From positions 1 to 64,000 of the forward strand of contig CACPDC010000005.1 of NCBI GenBank assembly GCA_902632595.1: a DNA stretch of 64,000 nucleotides. Direction: 5' to 3'. The stretch is from an uncultured SAR116 cluster alpha proteobacterium. GTDB lineage: Bacteria > Pseudomonadota > Alphaproteobacteria > Puniceispirillales > Puniceispirillaceae. This document shows positions 55,810 through 64,000 of the stretch, piece after piece (within the stretch, counting starts at the first letter, position 1; every line of letters begins with the position of its first letter). The translations under genes were made by a program, and so were the position numbers. The notes below the pieces were generated by a model, which was not told the DNA's origin, did no database searches, and saw only the letters and a list, made by a program, of their open reading frames with translations.

Positions 55810-57444
55810 ATGCCATCTTCTAGCAGTGAATTCATTTATTTGTGGTTTTATGATTTACCAGCCAAGCTAACATGTCATCAACAAGGCTGGCAGGTAGATG
55901 CGGCAGTTGCTATTTATCATGTGGTTAATACACGACAAATAATTTGCTATGCTTCACATACAGCAAAACAAGCCGGTATTTTAATAAATATGTCTGTTGC
56001 AGACGCACAAGCGATTTTACCAACATGTCATTTTCGATCCTATGACTATATAGCTGTAAAAAACTGGCTATCCAGAGTTGGTGAGTGGGCTTGGCGTTAT
56101 ACTCCGGTTGTTGGTATTGATCTAAAATCTCTTGGAATTTGGATGAATGTAACAGGTGCAACACATTTATTTGGCGGTATCTGCGCTATGTGTGATGCCT
56201 TGCAGACAGAATTTAATCAAATAAGCGTATCTGTTCAGATAGCAGCAGCTCCAACTTATGGGGCTGCCTGGGCTTTTGCACATTTTTCAGAATTTGTTAG
56301 CGTAACAAATTTTCAGCAAAACAGACCAATTATTATGTGTTACGAGCGCGCTATTTTACGTGAAAAACTAGGTATTTTACCAGTTGCTGCATTACGTATT
56401 TCAGAAGATATCGAAGCTGGTCTGAAGCAGGTAGGTTTGGAGCAAATATGTCAGTTATCAAATATTTCTGCCATTAGCCTGACAACTCGGTTTGGCTCTG
56501 ATTTAGTTCAGCGTCTGGGACAAATTATTGGTGATGTAAACGAATTACAAAAGCCACTTACGTTACCCATGCCTATAATGGCCAGTAAAAATTATTTAAC
56601 GCCGTTACATGGGGTTGAAGCTATTCAGAAGATGATATCAGATTTAGTGAGTCTTATTTGCAGCCAACTTGCTCAACGTCATTTATTAACGCGGCATATT
56701 GTTATTGCTGTACAGCGGATAGATTCAACTATCATAAGGCGTACTATCTCGCTATCTCGTCCCAGTCGTTCAGAATCATTACTAAATCGGCTTACAGCAC
56801 ATTTAGCAGCAGATATAGATGTTGAATTTGGTACTGAGCATAGCTGGATTGAAGCTAAAAAACTAAGCACCGGGTTACCAGTCAATCAGGCATTTGACTC
56901 TAATTTATGTAAAGATGATAGTAAAGATACGTTAATTGATTATTTGACTGCACGTATTGGTCAAAATAAAGTTCGTCAGTTACAGCCTGTAGATAGTTGG
57001 CAGCCAGAAGCTGCACAAAGATTAGTACCTGCACAACAAAATACTATACATAAAAATGTATCTGATTCTAGTAACTTGCCATATTGGCAGTTACATGATC
57101 AAATAGACATATTAGATAACACTAATCTGCTCTCTTTTTCTGCTAGACCACTTAGTTTATTAGTGCCAGCGGTACCAGTGGATGCGATTGCTTTATTACC
57201 AGACCATCCACCTTCAATGATACGCTGGCGAAAACAAAACTGGCAGATATATCAAGCAACAGGACCAGAACGTATTGGTCCGTCTTGGTGGCTACAGAGC
57301 ATACAGAATAGTAAATATTTAGACAAAACTAGAGATTATTACTGGTTGGAAACACAGTCAGGAGAGCGCTTATGGGTCTATCGTGAAGGGCTCGCCGAAA
57401 GAGGGGAGAGCGTGGAATGGTTTTTACATGGCTTTTTTGCTTAA
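55810..57444 (+). CDS. imuB: inactive Y-family polymerase ImuB
   Basis: A 544-residue Y-family-like protein that bridges DnaE2 and the beta clamp. The N-terminal polymerase region includes CYASHTAKQAGILINMSVADAQAILP and WMNVTGATHLFGG, where the metal-binding acidic residues of active polymerases are absent, as expected for ImuB. The little-finger and C-terminal region contains VRQLQPVDSWQPEAAQRLVPA and ATGPERIGPSWW. I did not find a clear beta-clamp motif. It follows imuA and precedes dnaE2. Confidence 0.92.
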   Translation: MPSSSSEFIYLWFYDLPAKLTCHQQGWQVDAAVAIYHVVNTRQIICYASHTAKQAGILINMSVADAQAILPTCHFRSYDYIAVKNWLSRVGEWAWRYTPVVGIDLKSLGIWMNVTGATHLFGGICAMCDALQTEFNQISVSVQIAAAPTYGAAWAFAHFSEFVSVTNFQQNRPIIMCYERAILREKLGILPVAALRISEDIEAGLKQVGLEQICQLSNISAISLTTRFGSDLVQRLGQIIGDVNELQKPLTLPMPIMASKNYLTPLHGVEAIQKMISDLVSLICSQLAQRHLLTRHIVIAVQRIDSTIIRRTISLSRPSRSESLLNRLTAHLAADIDVEFGTEHSWIEAKKLSTGLPVNQAFDSNLCKDDSKDTLIDYLTARIGQNKVRQLQPVDSWQPEAAQRLVPAQQNTIHKNVSDSSNLPYWQLHDQIDILDNTNLLSFSARPLSLLVPAVPVDAIALLPDHPPSMIRWRKQNWQIYQATGPERIGPSWWLQSIQNSKYLDKTRDYYWLETQSGERLWVYREGLAERGESVEWFLHGFFA

Positions 57445-57474
57445 GCTATATCTTCTCTCAACATAGAGTGTAAG

Positions 57475-60400
57475 ATGCATAAGAAAGATAAAGCGAGGTG
57501 TGATTACGCAGCACTTGGATGTATAAGTAATTTTAGTTTTCTGCGTGGTGCAAGTCATCCCCATGAGTTGATTGAAAAAGCTGCGGCAGAAGGTTGGTCA
57601 TCTTGTGGTATTGCAGATTACCATACGGTTTCTGGATTAGTTCGGGCACATCAATCTGCAATAGAACAATCAATTAAATTGTTATGCGGAGCAAGGCTCA
57701 TCATTGATTGTTCTGAGTATATAAAACAATTAGAAAAGCCCGAACAAAAAGAGAGTATAGAAGTCATAATTTATGCAGCAAACCGTGCAGGTTATGAATC
57801 ATTATGTCAGCTTCTTAGTCGTATAAATACGTCACTGGCCCACATACCAGCCACAAAAAGGGCTACAAAATTATATGTTCATGTGAGCGAATTGGCACGT
57901 CTTGGCTCGGATGTTTTTGTTATTATTGAAGCTCCAGAAGTGATTACAAGTTTTATCCTTAGACACTGTCATCAGATCCAAAAGTTTGTAACAGCGCCTC
58001 TATTATTGGGTTCTGCTATTTACCGTGATGGTAATGATAAAAAGCGTTTGCAGTATGTATCTGATTTAGCATCGCGTTTAGGCCTTAGTTTTGTTGCTCT
58101 AGTAAACTCATTGTATCACCATTCGTCACGTCGCCCATTAGCAGATGTTTTATATTGTATCCGTACTAAAAAAACGCTTCTGAGTGCTGGAAAAGAGCTA
58201 TCTCGTAATGCAGAACGACATCTTATGAAAAGTTCAGAACATATTAGATTATGGTCAGAATATCCAGAGGCAATTATTGCTGCAAGTGAGCTTGCACAGG
58301 CATGTACTTTTTCATTGTCACAATTGTCATATGAGTATCCAGATGAAATTGTACCAAATGGACGCTCTGTTATGGATGAGCTAATCTATCAGACTTGGCA
58401 GGGGGCAGAAAGACGGTATCCAGATGGTATACCAAATAAGGTTGAAGGTTATTTAAAAAAAGAATTAACTCTGATCGCTAAGTTAAATTATGCCCCTTAT
58501 TTTTTAACAGTATTCGATATTGTAAGATTTGCCCGTAGCCGAAATATTTTGTGCCAGGGACGAGGGTCTGCTGCTAATTCTGCCATTTGTTATTGCCTTG
58601 ATATTACGGCAGTTGATCCGGCTAGAACTAGCCCTTTATTTGAGAGGTTTGTTAGTGAAGCACGAGCAGAGCCTCCCGATATTGATGTTGATTTTGAACA
58701 TGAGAGACGTGAAGAAATTATCCAATATATTTATAATAAATACGGACGTGACAGAGCAGGCCTTGCTGCCAGTATTGTAACCTATCGTAAGCGAAGTGCA
58801 TTAATTGAAATCGCCAAGGTATTTGGCTTGAGCCGGGACATACAACAAGCTTTATCAGCCCAGGTATGGGGCATAAAATCAACTTCTCTTAACTCAGAAT
58901 TATTACTTGCTGCTGGGCTAGATCCAGAAGATAAAAAACTGCAATTAATATTAAAGCTTGTTAATCAGTTAAGCGGTTTTCCAAGACATTTATCACAGCA
59001 TGTTGGAGGCTTTGTTATTGCTAGAGATAGATTAGACTTTCTATGCGCTATCAGGCCAGCAAGCATGGACGGGCGTACAATTATTGAGTGGGATAAAAAT
59101 GATTTAGAGGCGCTTGGTCTTTTGAAAGTAGATGTGTTATCCCTCGGTATGTTAAGTTGCCTTAGGCGTGCCTTTGATTTGCTTAAGCAGCATTATCATC
59201 TAGCTGTTACATTATCTTCCGTTCCACCGGAAGATATAAATACCTATAATATGTTGTGTAGGGCACAGTCTGTCGGTGTATTTCAAGTAGAGTCGCGTGC
59301 TCAAATGTCTATGCTACCTCGTCTACAGCCAAGATGCTTTTATGATCTTGTGATCCAGGTCGCTATTGTGCGACCGGGCCCAATTCAAGGTGATATGGTA
59401 CATCCTTATTTACGTCGCAGGGCAGGCCTTGAAAAAATAATCTATCCTTCAGATGAATTAAAACAAGTATTACACCGCACGCTTGGTGTGCCTTTATTTC
59501 AGGAACAGGCAATGCAGATAGCAATTGTAGCAGCAGGGTTTAGCGGCTCAGAGGCAGATCAGTTGCGCCGTGCAATGGCAACCTTTCGCAAAAATGACTT
59601 AATTCATGCATTTAAAGAGCGGATGGTAAAAGGAATGGTTGAACGTGGCTATGAGAAAGAGTTTGCCATTAGATGCTTTCGTCAGATTGAAGGCTTTGGT
59701 ACTTATGGATTTCCAGAATCGCATGCCGCCAGTTTTGCTTTACTGGTTTATGTTTCTGCCTGGATAAAATGTCATTACCCGGACGTTTTTATCTGTGCGT
59801 TATTAAATGCTCAGCCAATGGGTTTTTATAGCACTGCTCAATTAGTCGCAGAAGCTAACCGTAATGGGGTTGAAGTCAGGCCAATTGATATCAATAACTC
59901 GCAATGGGATTGTAGCCTAGAGGCAACAGATCATGCGCGCCATGCGTTACGTCTTGGAATGCGTCAAGTAAAAGGATTAAAACGATATGAAGCTGAGAGA
60001 TTGGTAGCAAGCCGCCATATAGCTTATCAAGATATTAATAGTCTTATTCGTAAATCAGATATTTCCATATATGGATTAGAATCGCTTGCTAGAGCAGATG
60101 CGCTTAATTCAATTGGTCTTACAAGTCGCCAGGCATTTTGGGAAATAAAAAAAATTGCCCGTCAACAAAGCTCAGGGCTCCCTCTATTCTCTTATGCAGA
60201 ACAACGCCATAAAACTATAATGCCAGAAGAACCAAAAGTATCTTTACCATTAGCAAGTTTAAGCACATCGGTAGCCCAAGATTATTTAGCAACGGGACTA
60301 TCTCTTAAAGCTCATCCTGTAACTTTACTAGAACCATATTTTTCAGCTGACAGTTGGCAGTCCTGTTCTATTGCCTTAAGTAGTATAGATGGTAAGAAGC

Positions 60401-60699
60401 ATCAATTAATTGGTCTTGTGACAGGCAGACAAAGACCAGGTACCGCAAAAGGAACTGTTTTCATTACATTAGAAGATGCCCATTACTCTCTAAATATTAT
60501 CGTTTGGCCAGCTATTGTACATGTGTATCGTTTAGCATTACTTAGCTCACATTTATTAGGGGTGTATGGCAGAATTCAAAAACAGGGCAGAATTATACAT
60601 TTTATCGCAGATAAGCTTGTTAATTGTGATTCATATTTACAGTATTTGAAAACCCCAGAGTTAAAAATACTTAAACCGAAGAGCAGAGATTTTCATTAA
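57475..60699 (+). CDS. dnaE2: error-prone DNA polymerase DnaE2
   Basis: A 1074-residue C-family polymerase (ImuC). The PHP domain begins with SNFSFLRGASHPHELIEKAAAEG and SGLVRAH. The palm acidic residues are in PDIDVDFEHERREEI, and a later QEQAMQIAIVAAGFSG segment and C-terminal OB-fold region follow. It carries out translesion synthesis with ImuB at SOS-induced lesions. Length and order of domains are normal. It ends convergently with the D-Ala carboxypeptidase gene. Confidence 0.96.
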   Translation: MHKKDKARCDYAALGCISNFSFLRGASHPHELIEKAAAEGWSSCGIADYHTVSGLVRAHQSAIEQSIKLLCGARLIIDCSEYIKQLEKPEQKESIEVIIYAANRAGYESLCQLLSRINTSLAHIPATKRATKLYVHVSELARLGSDVFVIIEAPEVITSFILRHCHQIQKFVTAPLLLGSAIYRDGNDKKRLQYVSDLASRLGLSFVALVNSLYHHSSRRPLADVLYCIRTKKTLLSAGKELSRNAERHLMKSSEHIRLWSEYPEAIIAASELAQACTFSLSQLSYEYPDEIVPNGRSVMDELIYQTWQGAERRYPDGIPNKVEGYLKKELTLIAKLNYAPYFLTVFDIVRFARSRNILCQGRGSAANSAICYCLDITAVDPARTSPLFERFVSEARAEPPDIDVDFEHERREEIIQYIYNKYGRDRAGLAASIVTYRKRSALIEIAKVFGLSRDIQQALSAQVWGIKSTSLNSELLLAAGLDPEDKKLQLILKLVNQLSGFPRHLSQHVGGFVIARDRLDFLCAIRPASMDGRTIIEWDKNDLEALGLLKVDVLSLGMLSCLRRAFDLLKQHYHLAVTLSSVPPEDINTYNMLCRAQSVGVFQVESRAQMSMLPRLQPRCFYDLVIQVAIVRPGPIQGDMVHPYLRRRAGLEKIIYPSDELKQVLHRTLGVPLFQEQAMQIAIVAAGFSGSEADQLRRAMATFRKNDLIHAFKERMVKGMVERGYEKEFAIRCFRQIEGFGTYGFPESHAASFALLVYVSAWIKCHYPDVFICALLNAQPMGFYSTAQLVAEANRNGVEVRPIDINNSQWDCSLEATDHARHALRLGMRQVKGLKRYEAERLVASRHIAYQDINSLIRKSDISIYGLESLARADALNSIGLTSRQAFWEIKKIARQQSSGLPLFSYAEQRHKTIMPEEPKVSLPLASLSTSVAQDYLATGLSLKAHPVTLLEPYFSADSWQSCSIALSSIDGKKHQLIGLVTGRQRPGTAKGTVFITLEDAHYSLNIIVWPAIVHVYRLALLSSHLLGVYGRIQKQGRIIHFIADKLVNCDSYLQYLKTPELKILKPKSRDFH

Positions 60700-60745
60700 C
60701 ATAAAAAAAGCTTATAGAACTGCTATAGAAAAAATAATATAAGAT

Positions 60746-62011
60746 TTATAACGAACTAGTTTTAGCGATAACTTCCGGTAGTGCAAAACATGCGTTACCA
60801 GATTGATACAATTCAACACAAGCAGCGCGAGCGCTAGGTTCGTCAAGTCCTTCAAACCTAACTCTCCAGAGGGGCAATTCTCCACGCATAACCAAACTAA
60901 CATCTGCAGGTATTGTTGCTAAAATAGATGAAGCGGAACGCCTTGCTTTGATAGCGGCTTTATGCGCACTTATCTTTCTGGAAAAACTCCCTACCTGTAT
61001 CGACCAAGTATCATTCATTTTTTCGTATGATTTGCTTATAGAGGTAGAGGGAATAGAGCGAATGATAATTTTTGGCTTAGAGATTGGCGGGACAATAGAT
61101 ACTAGCATCCCCGTTGTAGATGGGTCCTCTTTTTTTTCTGGTCTAGGCAATGGTGCTGTTATTGGGCTAGTCACCATCTGGAATGGCTTAACTCTCTCGA
61201 ACTGGCTAGTAAGCAATTTAATCATATGTAGGTCACGACTTTTACTGGTTTTTCCGCCGAATACAACGCCTATAAGCCGAACTCCATCACGTTCTGTTGA
61301 GGCCACAAGATTAAATCCAGATGCTCCAATATAGCCTGTTTTTATGCCATCTGTACCTTTAAAGGCCGTCAATAGTCGATTATGGTTTTTGTATTTTTGG
61401 CCTTTATATAGAAAAAACTCATTACTAAAATAGTGAAAATACTCTGGAAAATCTCTTCGAATTGCTATGCCAAGTTTTGCCATATCTCTCGCGGTACTTT
61501 TCTGACTCCTGTTGGGTAATCCGGATGCATTCTTGAAAATAGTGCGTGACATACCGAGCGCTTTTGCCTTGCGGGTCATTCTCTTAGCAAAATCACGCTC
61601 TGAGATAGATATTTTTTCTGCAATAGCTGTTGCCACATCATTTGCAGATTTTGTGACCAAGGAGAGTATTGCCTCTTCAACAGAAATAGTCTCACCAGGT
61701 TTTAGATAAAGTTTAGATGGACTCCTGCTAGCGGCAAGTTTGGATATTAAAACTCGCGATTTTAGGGTTAAGTTTTTACTCTGTAGTTCTTCAAAAACAA
61801 TGTACAAAGTCATTATTTTTGCCAACGAGGCGGGATAAAGTTGTTTGTCTGCATTTCTTGAGAACAATATACGACCCGATACTTCCTCCATTACAAAAGA
61901 GGCATATTTTGGATTGGCTTGCGCTTCAGAGGTGGATAACACATTAGACGCAGCGCAAATGCCAACGAAAAAACAACAAACAATAAGGAATTTTATAAAA
62001 TATTCTTTCAA
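60746..62011 (-). CDS. D-alanyl-D-alanine carboxypeptidase with SPOR domain
   Basis: A 421-residue exported peptidase (PBP5/6-like, S11). A signal peptide covers about residues 1-32. The active-site motifs are S-L-A-K in LYPASLAKIMT, S-A-N in TKSANDVAT, and K-T-G in DGIKTGYIGASG. The C-terminal SPOR domain (about residues 345-415; WSIQVGSFSRKISAHKAAIKARR) should bind denuded septal peptidoglycan. It trims pentapeptides in the cell wall. It is divergent from clpS across 286 AT-rich bases in which I see no further gene. Confidence 0.94.
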   Translation of the reverse strand: MKEYFIKFLIVCCFFVGICAASNVLSTSEAQANPKYASFVMEEVSGRILFSRNADKQLYPASLAKIMTLYIVFEELQSKNLTLKSRVLISKLAASRSPSKLYLKPGETISVEEAILSLVTKSANDVATAIAEKISISERDFAKRMTRKAKALGMSRTIFKNASGLPNRSQKSTARDMAKLGIAIRRDFPEYFHYFSNEFFLYKGQKYKNHNRLLTAFKGTDGIKTGYIGASGFNLVASTERDGVRLIGVVFGGKTSKSRDLHMIKLLTSQFERVKPFQMVTSPITAPLPRPEKKEDPSTTGMLVSIVPPISKPKIIIRSIPSTSISKSYEKMNDTWSIQVGSFSRKISAHKAAIKARRSASSILATIPADVSLVMRGELPLWRVRFEGLDEPSARAACVELYQSGNACFALPEVIAKTSSL

Positions 62012-62297
62012 AATAATTCCATAAATTTTTAGAAGTTTTATTTCATTTGTAATAATTTTACTATAGATGGCCTAAATTCCTAAATCATTAAGTTTATTTT
62101 ATGTTTTTTAATAATAAATTCAGAGTATTACGAAAAAATATAATGTCAAAATTAGTGAATCACAATAAAAATTAGAAATCAATATTTCTATAGTGTATCC
62201 TTTTCGGGAAACGAAGAATAAAAAAATAGTATTAAACCCTTTTCTTAAATAAAAAAATGCCAATATTTAGTATTGAGATATGGAGATATTTTAAATA

Positions 62298-62621
62298 ATG
62301 AGCGAAAATAACGAAAAGTCAGATAAGACAGATGGTGGTTTAGCATTAGCCGAGAGGACTAAAACTAAAAGACCAGCCTTGTATCGCGTAATAATGCTAA
62401 ATGATGATTACACACCCATGGAATTTGTCGTACTTATACTGCAGCGTTTTTTCGGTCATAATTCACAGACCGCGCATAAAATAATGTTGCACGTGCATCA
62501 AAAGGGCGTTGGTGTATGTGGTGTTTATACCTACGAGGTAGCGGAGACTAAAATAAATCAAGTAATGACATTTGCTAGACAAAATGAGCATCCATTGCAG
62601 CTACAAATGGAAAAGGAGTGA
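62298..62621 (+). CDS. clpS: ATP-dependent Clp protease adaptor ClpS
   Basis: A 107-residue N-end-rule adaptor that brings substrates with bulky N-terminal residues to ClpAP. The core [24 protein letters not shown] with the DDYT pocket and the [26 protein letters not shown] stretch are diagnostic. A disordered acidic/Lys-rich N-terminus is typical. It sits just upstream of clpA and is probably cotranscribed. Confidence 0.97.
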   Translation: MSENNEKSDKTDGGLALAERTKTKRPALYRVIMLNDDYTPMEFVVLILQRFFGHNSQTAHKIMLHVHQKGVGVCGVYTYEVAETKINQVMTFARQNEHPLQLQMEKE

Positions 62622-62625
62622 AATA

Positions 62626-64000
62626 GTGCTATCCCAAGAATTAGAAGAAACCCTTCGCCGTTCTCTATCTATTGCAGGAGAGCACCGCCACGAATTTGCC
62701 ACATTAGAACACCTTTTGCTCGCTATGCTTGAAGATAAAGATGCGCTTGCAGTGATGCGTGGGTGTAATCTGGATGTATCAAGGTTAAGAGAAATGTTAG
62801 AATCATATATTGATGACGAGATGGAAGAACTTGTTTCTCAAGTTGATGAAATTGAGGTCCAACCAACAGCGTCTTTCAGTCGGGTTGTGCAACGTGCAAT
62901 CATACACACCCAATCATCGGGTCGCGGTTCGGCATCGGGGGCAAATGTACTGATCGCAATGTATTCAGAACGTGAATCCCATGCAGTGTGGTTTCTAACA
63001 TCGTTAGAAATGACCAGATTGGATGCTATTAGTTTTATTAGTCATGGCAATGGAGCATCCGTCGGAGGCAGTGAAACCACAGACGAGGAGTTAGATTCCT
63101 CGGATGTTAAAAATGGGAAAGATCCACTATCACAATATGCTGTTGATTTAATTGTTAAAGCCAGTGAAGGAAATGTAGATCCTCTTATAGGCAGGAGCGC
63201 AGAAGTAGATAGAACCATCCAAATTCTTTGTAGGCGAACAAAAAATAACCCGCTATATGTTGGCGATCCTGGCGTTGGAAAAACAGCTATTGCTGAAGGG
63301 CTTGCGAAGCGTATTGTTGATGGTGCCGTACCTGAAGTTCTAAAATCGGCTGTAATATATTCATTAGATATGGGCTCACTATTAGCTGGCACTAGATATC
63401 GCGGTGATTTTGAAGAGCGCCTAAAAGCAGTAATGAAACAAATAGAAAAAGATGACAAAGCTATTTTATTCATTGATGAAATACACACTATTATTGGCGC
63501 GGGAGCTACTTCAGGGGGCGCAATGGATGCGTCTAATTTGTTAAAACCCGCACTTCAAAATGGAACATTGCGTTGCATTGGTTCTACTACATATAAAGAA
63601 TACAGAAGTTATTTTGAAAAGGACCGCGCTCTAGCACGTCGGTTTCAGAAAATTGATGTGAATGAACCATCAGTGTCCGACACAATAAAAATCCTTTCCG
63701 GATTAAAAACGCGTTATGAAGCTCATCATGGCGTAAAGTTCACTCAAGCCGCGATTAAGTCGGCCGTTGACCTATCTGCACGCTACATACATGATCGTAA
63801 ACTCCCTGATAAAGCGATAGATGTTATTGATGAAGCAGCCGCTTCCCAAAATTTATTACCACCCTCGAAAAGGCGACAGCAAATTGGCCAAAAGGAAATA
63901 GAAACAACCATTGCTTCAATGGCAAGGATACCGTCTAAACACGTAAGCAGAAATGATAAGGCGGTATTGGCCTCTCTTGAAACTGACTTAAAGCGAATGG
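62626..64000 (+). CDS. clpA: ATP-dependent Clp protease ATP-binding subunit ClpA (5' part)
   Basis: The frame opens with GTG at 62626, five bases after the clpS stop and behind an AGGAG at 62613-62617, and remains open to the window edge (458 codons). It has the Clp N-domain ([32 protein letters not shown]), Walker [16 protein letters not shown] and Walker B FIDEIH. The last residues, [13 protein letters not shown], mark the approach to the second ATPase domain, so about 300 residues are missing. ClpA unfolds ClpS-delivered and other substrates for ClpP. Confidence 0.96.
   Translation, partial: MLSQELEETLRRSLSIAGEHRHEFATLEHLLLAMLEDKDALAVMRGCNLDVSRLREMLESYIDDEMEELVSQVDEIEVQPTASFSRVVQRAIIHTQSSGRGSASGANVLIAMYSERESHAVWFLTSLEMTRLDAISFISHGNGASVGGSETTDEELDSSDVKNGKDPLSQYAVDLIVKASEGNVDPLIGRSAEVDRTIQILCRRTKNNPLYVGDPGVGKTAIAEGLAKRIVDGAVPEVLKSAVIYSLDMGSLLAGTRYRGDFEERLKAVMKQIEKDDKAILFIDEIHTIIGAGATSGGAMDASNLLKPALQNGTLRCIGSTTYKEYRSYFEKDRALARRFQKIDVNEPSVSDTIKILSGLKTRYEAHHGVKFTQAAIKSAVDLSARYIHDRKLPDKAIDVIDEAAASQNLLPPSKRRQQIGQKEIETTIASMARIPSKHVSRNDKAVLASLETDLKRM

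Noticed and set aside
55810-57444. ImuB as a degraded active polymerase
   Set aside because: Absence of the catalytic acidic residues is the normal state of the ImuB family, so it is not a sign of decay.
60713-60727. Weak hairpin (TATAG / CTATA) followed by a T-run on the minus strand after the carboxypeptidase gene
   Set aside because: The stem is only five mostly A-T pairs; it might be a terminator but is too weak to list.
62012-62297. 286-base AT-rich gap between the carboxypeptidase gene and clpS, checked for small genes or RNA
   Set aside because: No open frame with a ribosome-binding site and no clear structure.

Overview
The window is a densely packed, AT-rich stretch of an alphaproteobacterial chromosome. 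Lineage evidence: the order mutY / DUF721 / DsbA-like / smc, the rsmB-heparinase-purH block, the SUV3-like helicase / S4 / FdxA / CarD / RpoH run, DUF1491 and DUF1674 (SDHAF4-like) proteins, an ImuA-ImuB-DnaE2 mutasome, and a GTTC-N7-GTTC type LexA box. AT-richness together with glycine-betaine catabolism suggests a marine planktonic member (SAR116-like or a relative), but the exact clade is inference. No rRNA, tRNA, insertion sequence, prophage or CRISPR array was seen.

Layout. 0-1.5 kb: ATP synthase genes atpI-atpB-atpE (minus). 1.7-12.6 kb: smc, DsbA-like, DUF721, mutY (plus), purH, heparinase II/III-like, rsmB. 12.7-19.2 kb: DUF1674, DUF1491, hisD, a small nuclease, a SOUL protein, RidA and an EamA transporter (minus), dusA, ispZ/yciB. 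19.5-24.6 kb: a five-gene corrinoid/folate C1 cluster (corrinoid protein, PF13769-type protein, MetF-like reductase, methyl-THF:corrinoid methyltransferase, RamA-like reactivase). 24.7-29.7 kb: ccmD, ccmC, ccmB, ccmA (ccmD is only 46 aa) and acnB on the minus strand. 30.0-36.8 kb: helicase, S4, TerB, fdxA, carD, rpoH, prolyl aminopeptidase. 36.9-41.3 kb: HTH regulator, xseB, ispA, dxs, tlyA. 41.3-44.7 kb: aroC, fabI, glycine-zipper protein, pdxH. 44.9-54.3 kb: dimethylglycine dehydrogenase-like gene and an mttB-family methyltransferase (plus), converging on soxB-soxD-soxA-soxG (minus). 54.6-60.7 kb: small membrane protein and imuA-imuB-dnaE2 under a LexA box. 60.7-64 kb: a D-Ala-D-Ala carboxypeptidase with SPOR domain, clpS and the 5' part of clpA.

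The most interesting biology is a predicted complete aerobic route from glycine betaine (or another quaternary amine) to glycine, spread over two loci about 20 kb apart. The MttB-family enzyme would move one methyl group to the corrinoid protein; the methyltransferase passes it to tetrahydrofolate; the MetF-like enzyme oxidises methyl-THF; the RamA-like protein re-reduces inactivated cobalt. The dimethylglycine dehydrogenase-like protein and heterotetrameric sarcosine oxidase remove the other two methyls as methylene-THF. The corrinoid protein has an acidic N-terminus without Lys or Arg for 42 residues, while the three proteins expected to bind it carry Arg-rich termini, which suggests charge-based docking. 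A PF13769 'virulence factor' protein of unknown role sits inside the cluster.
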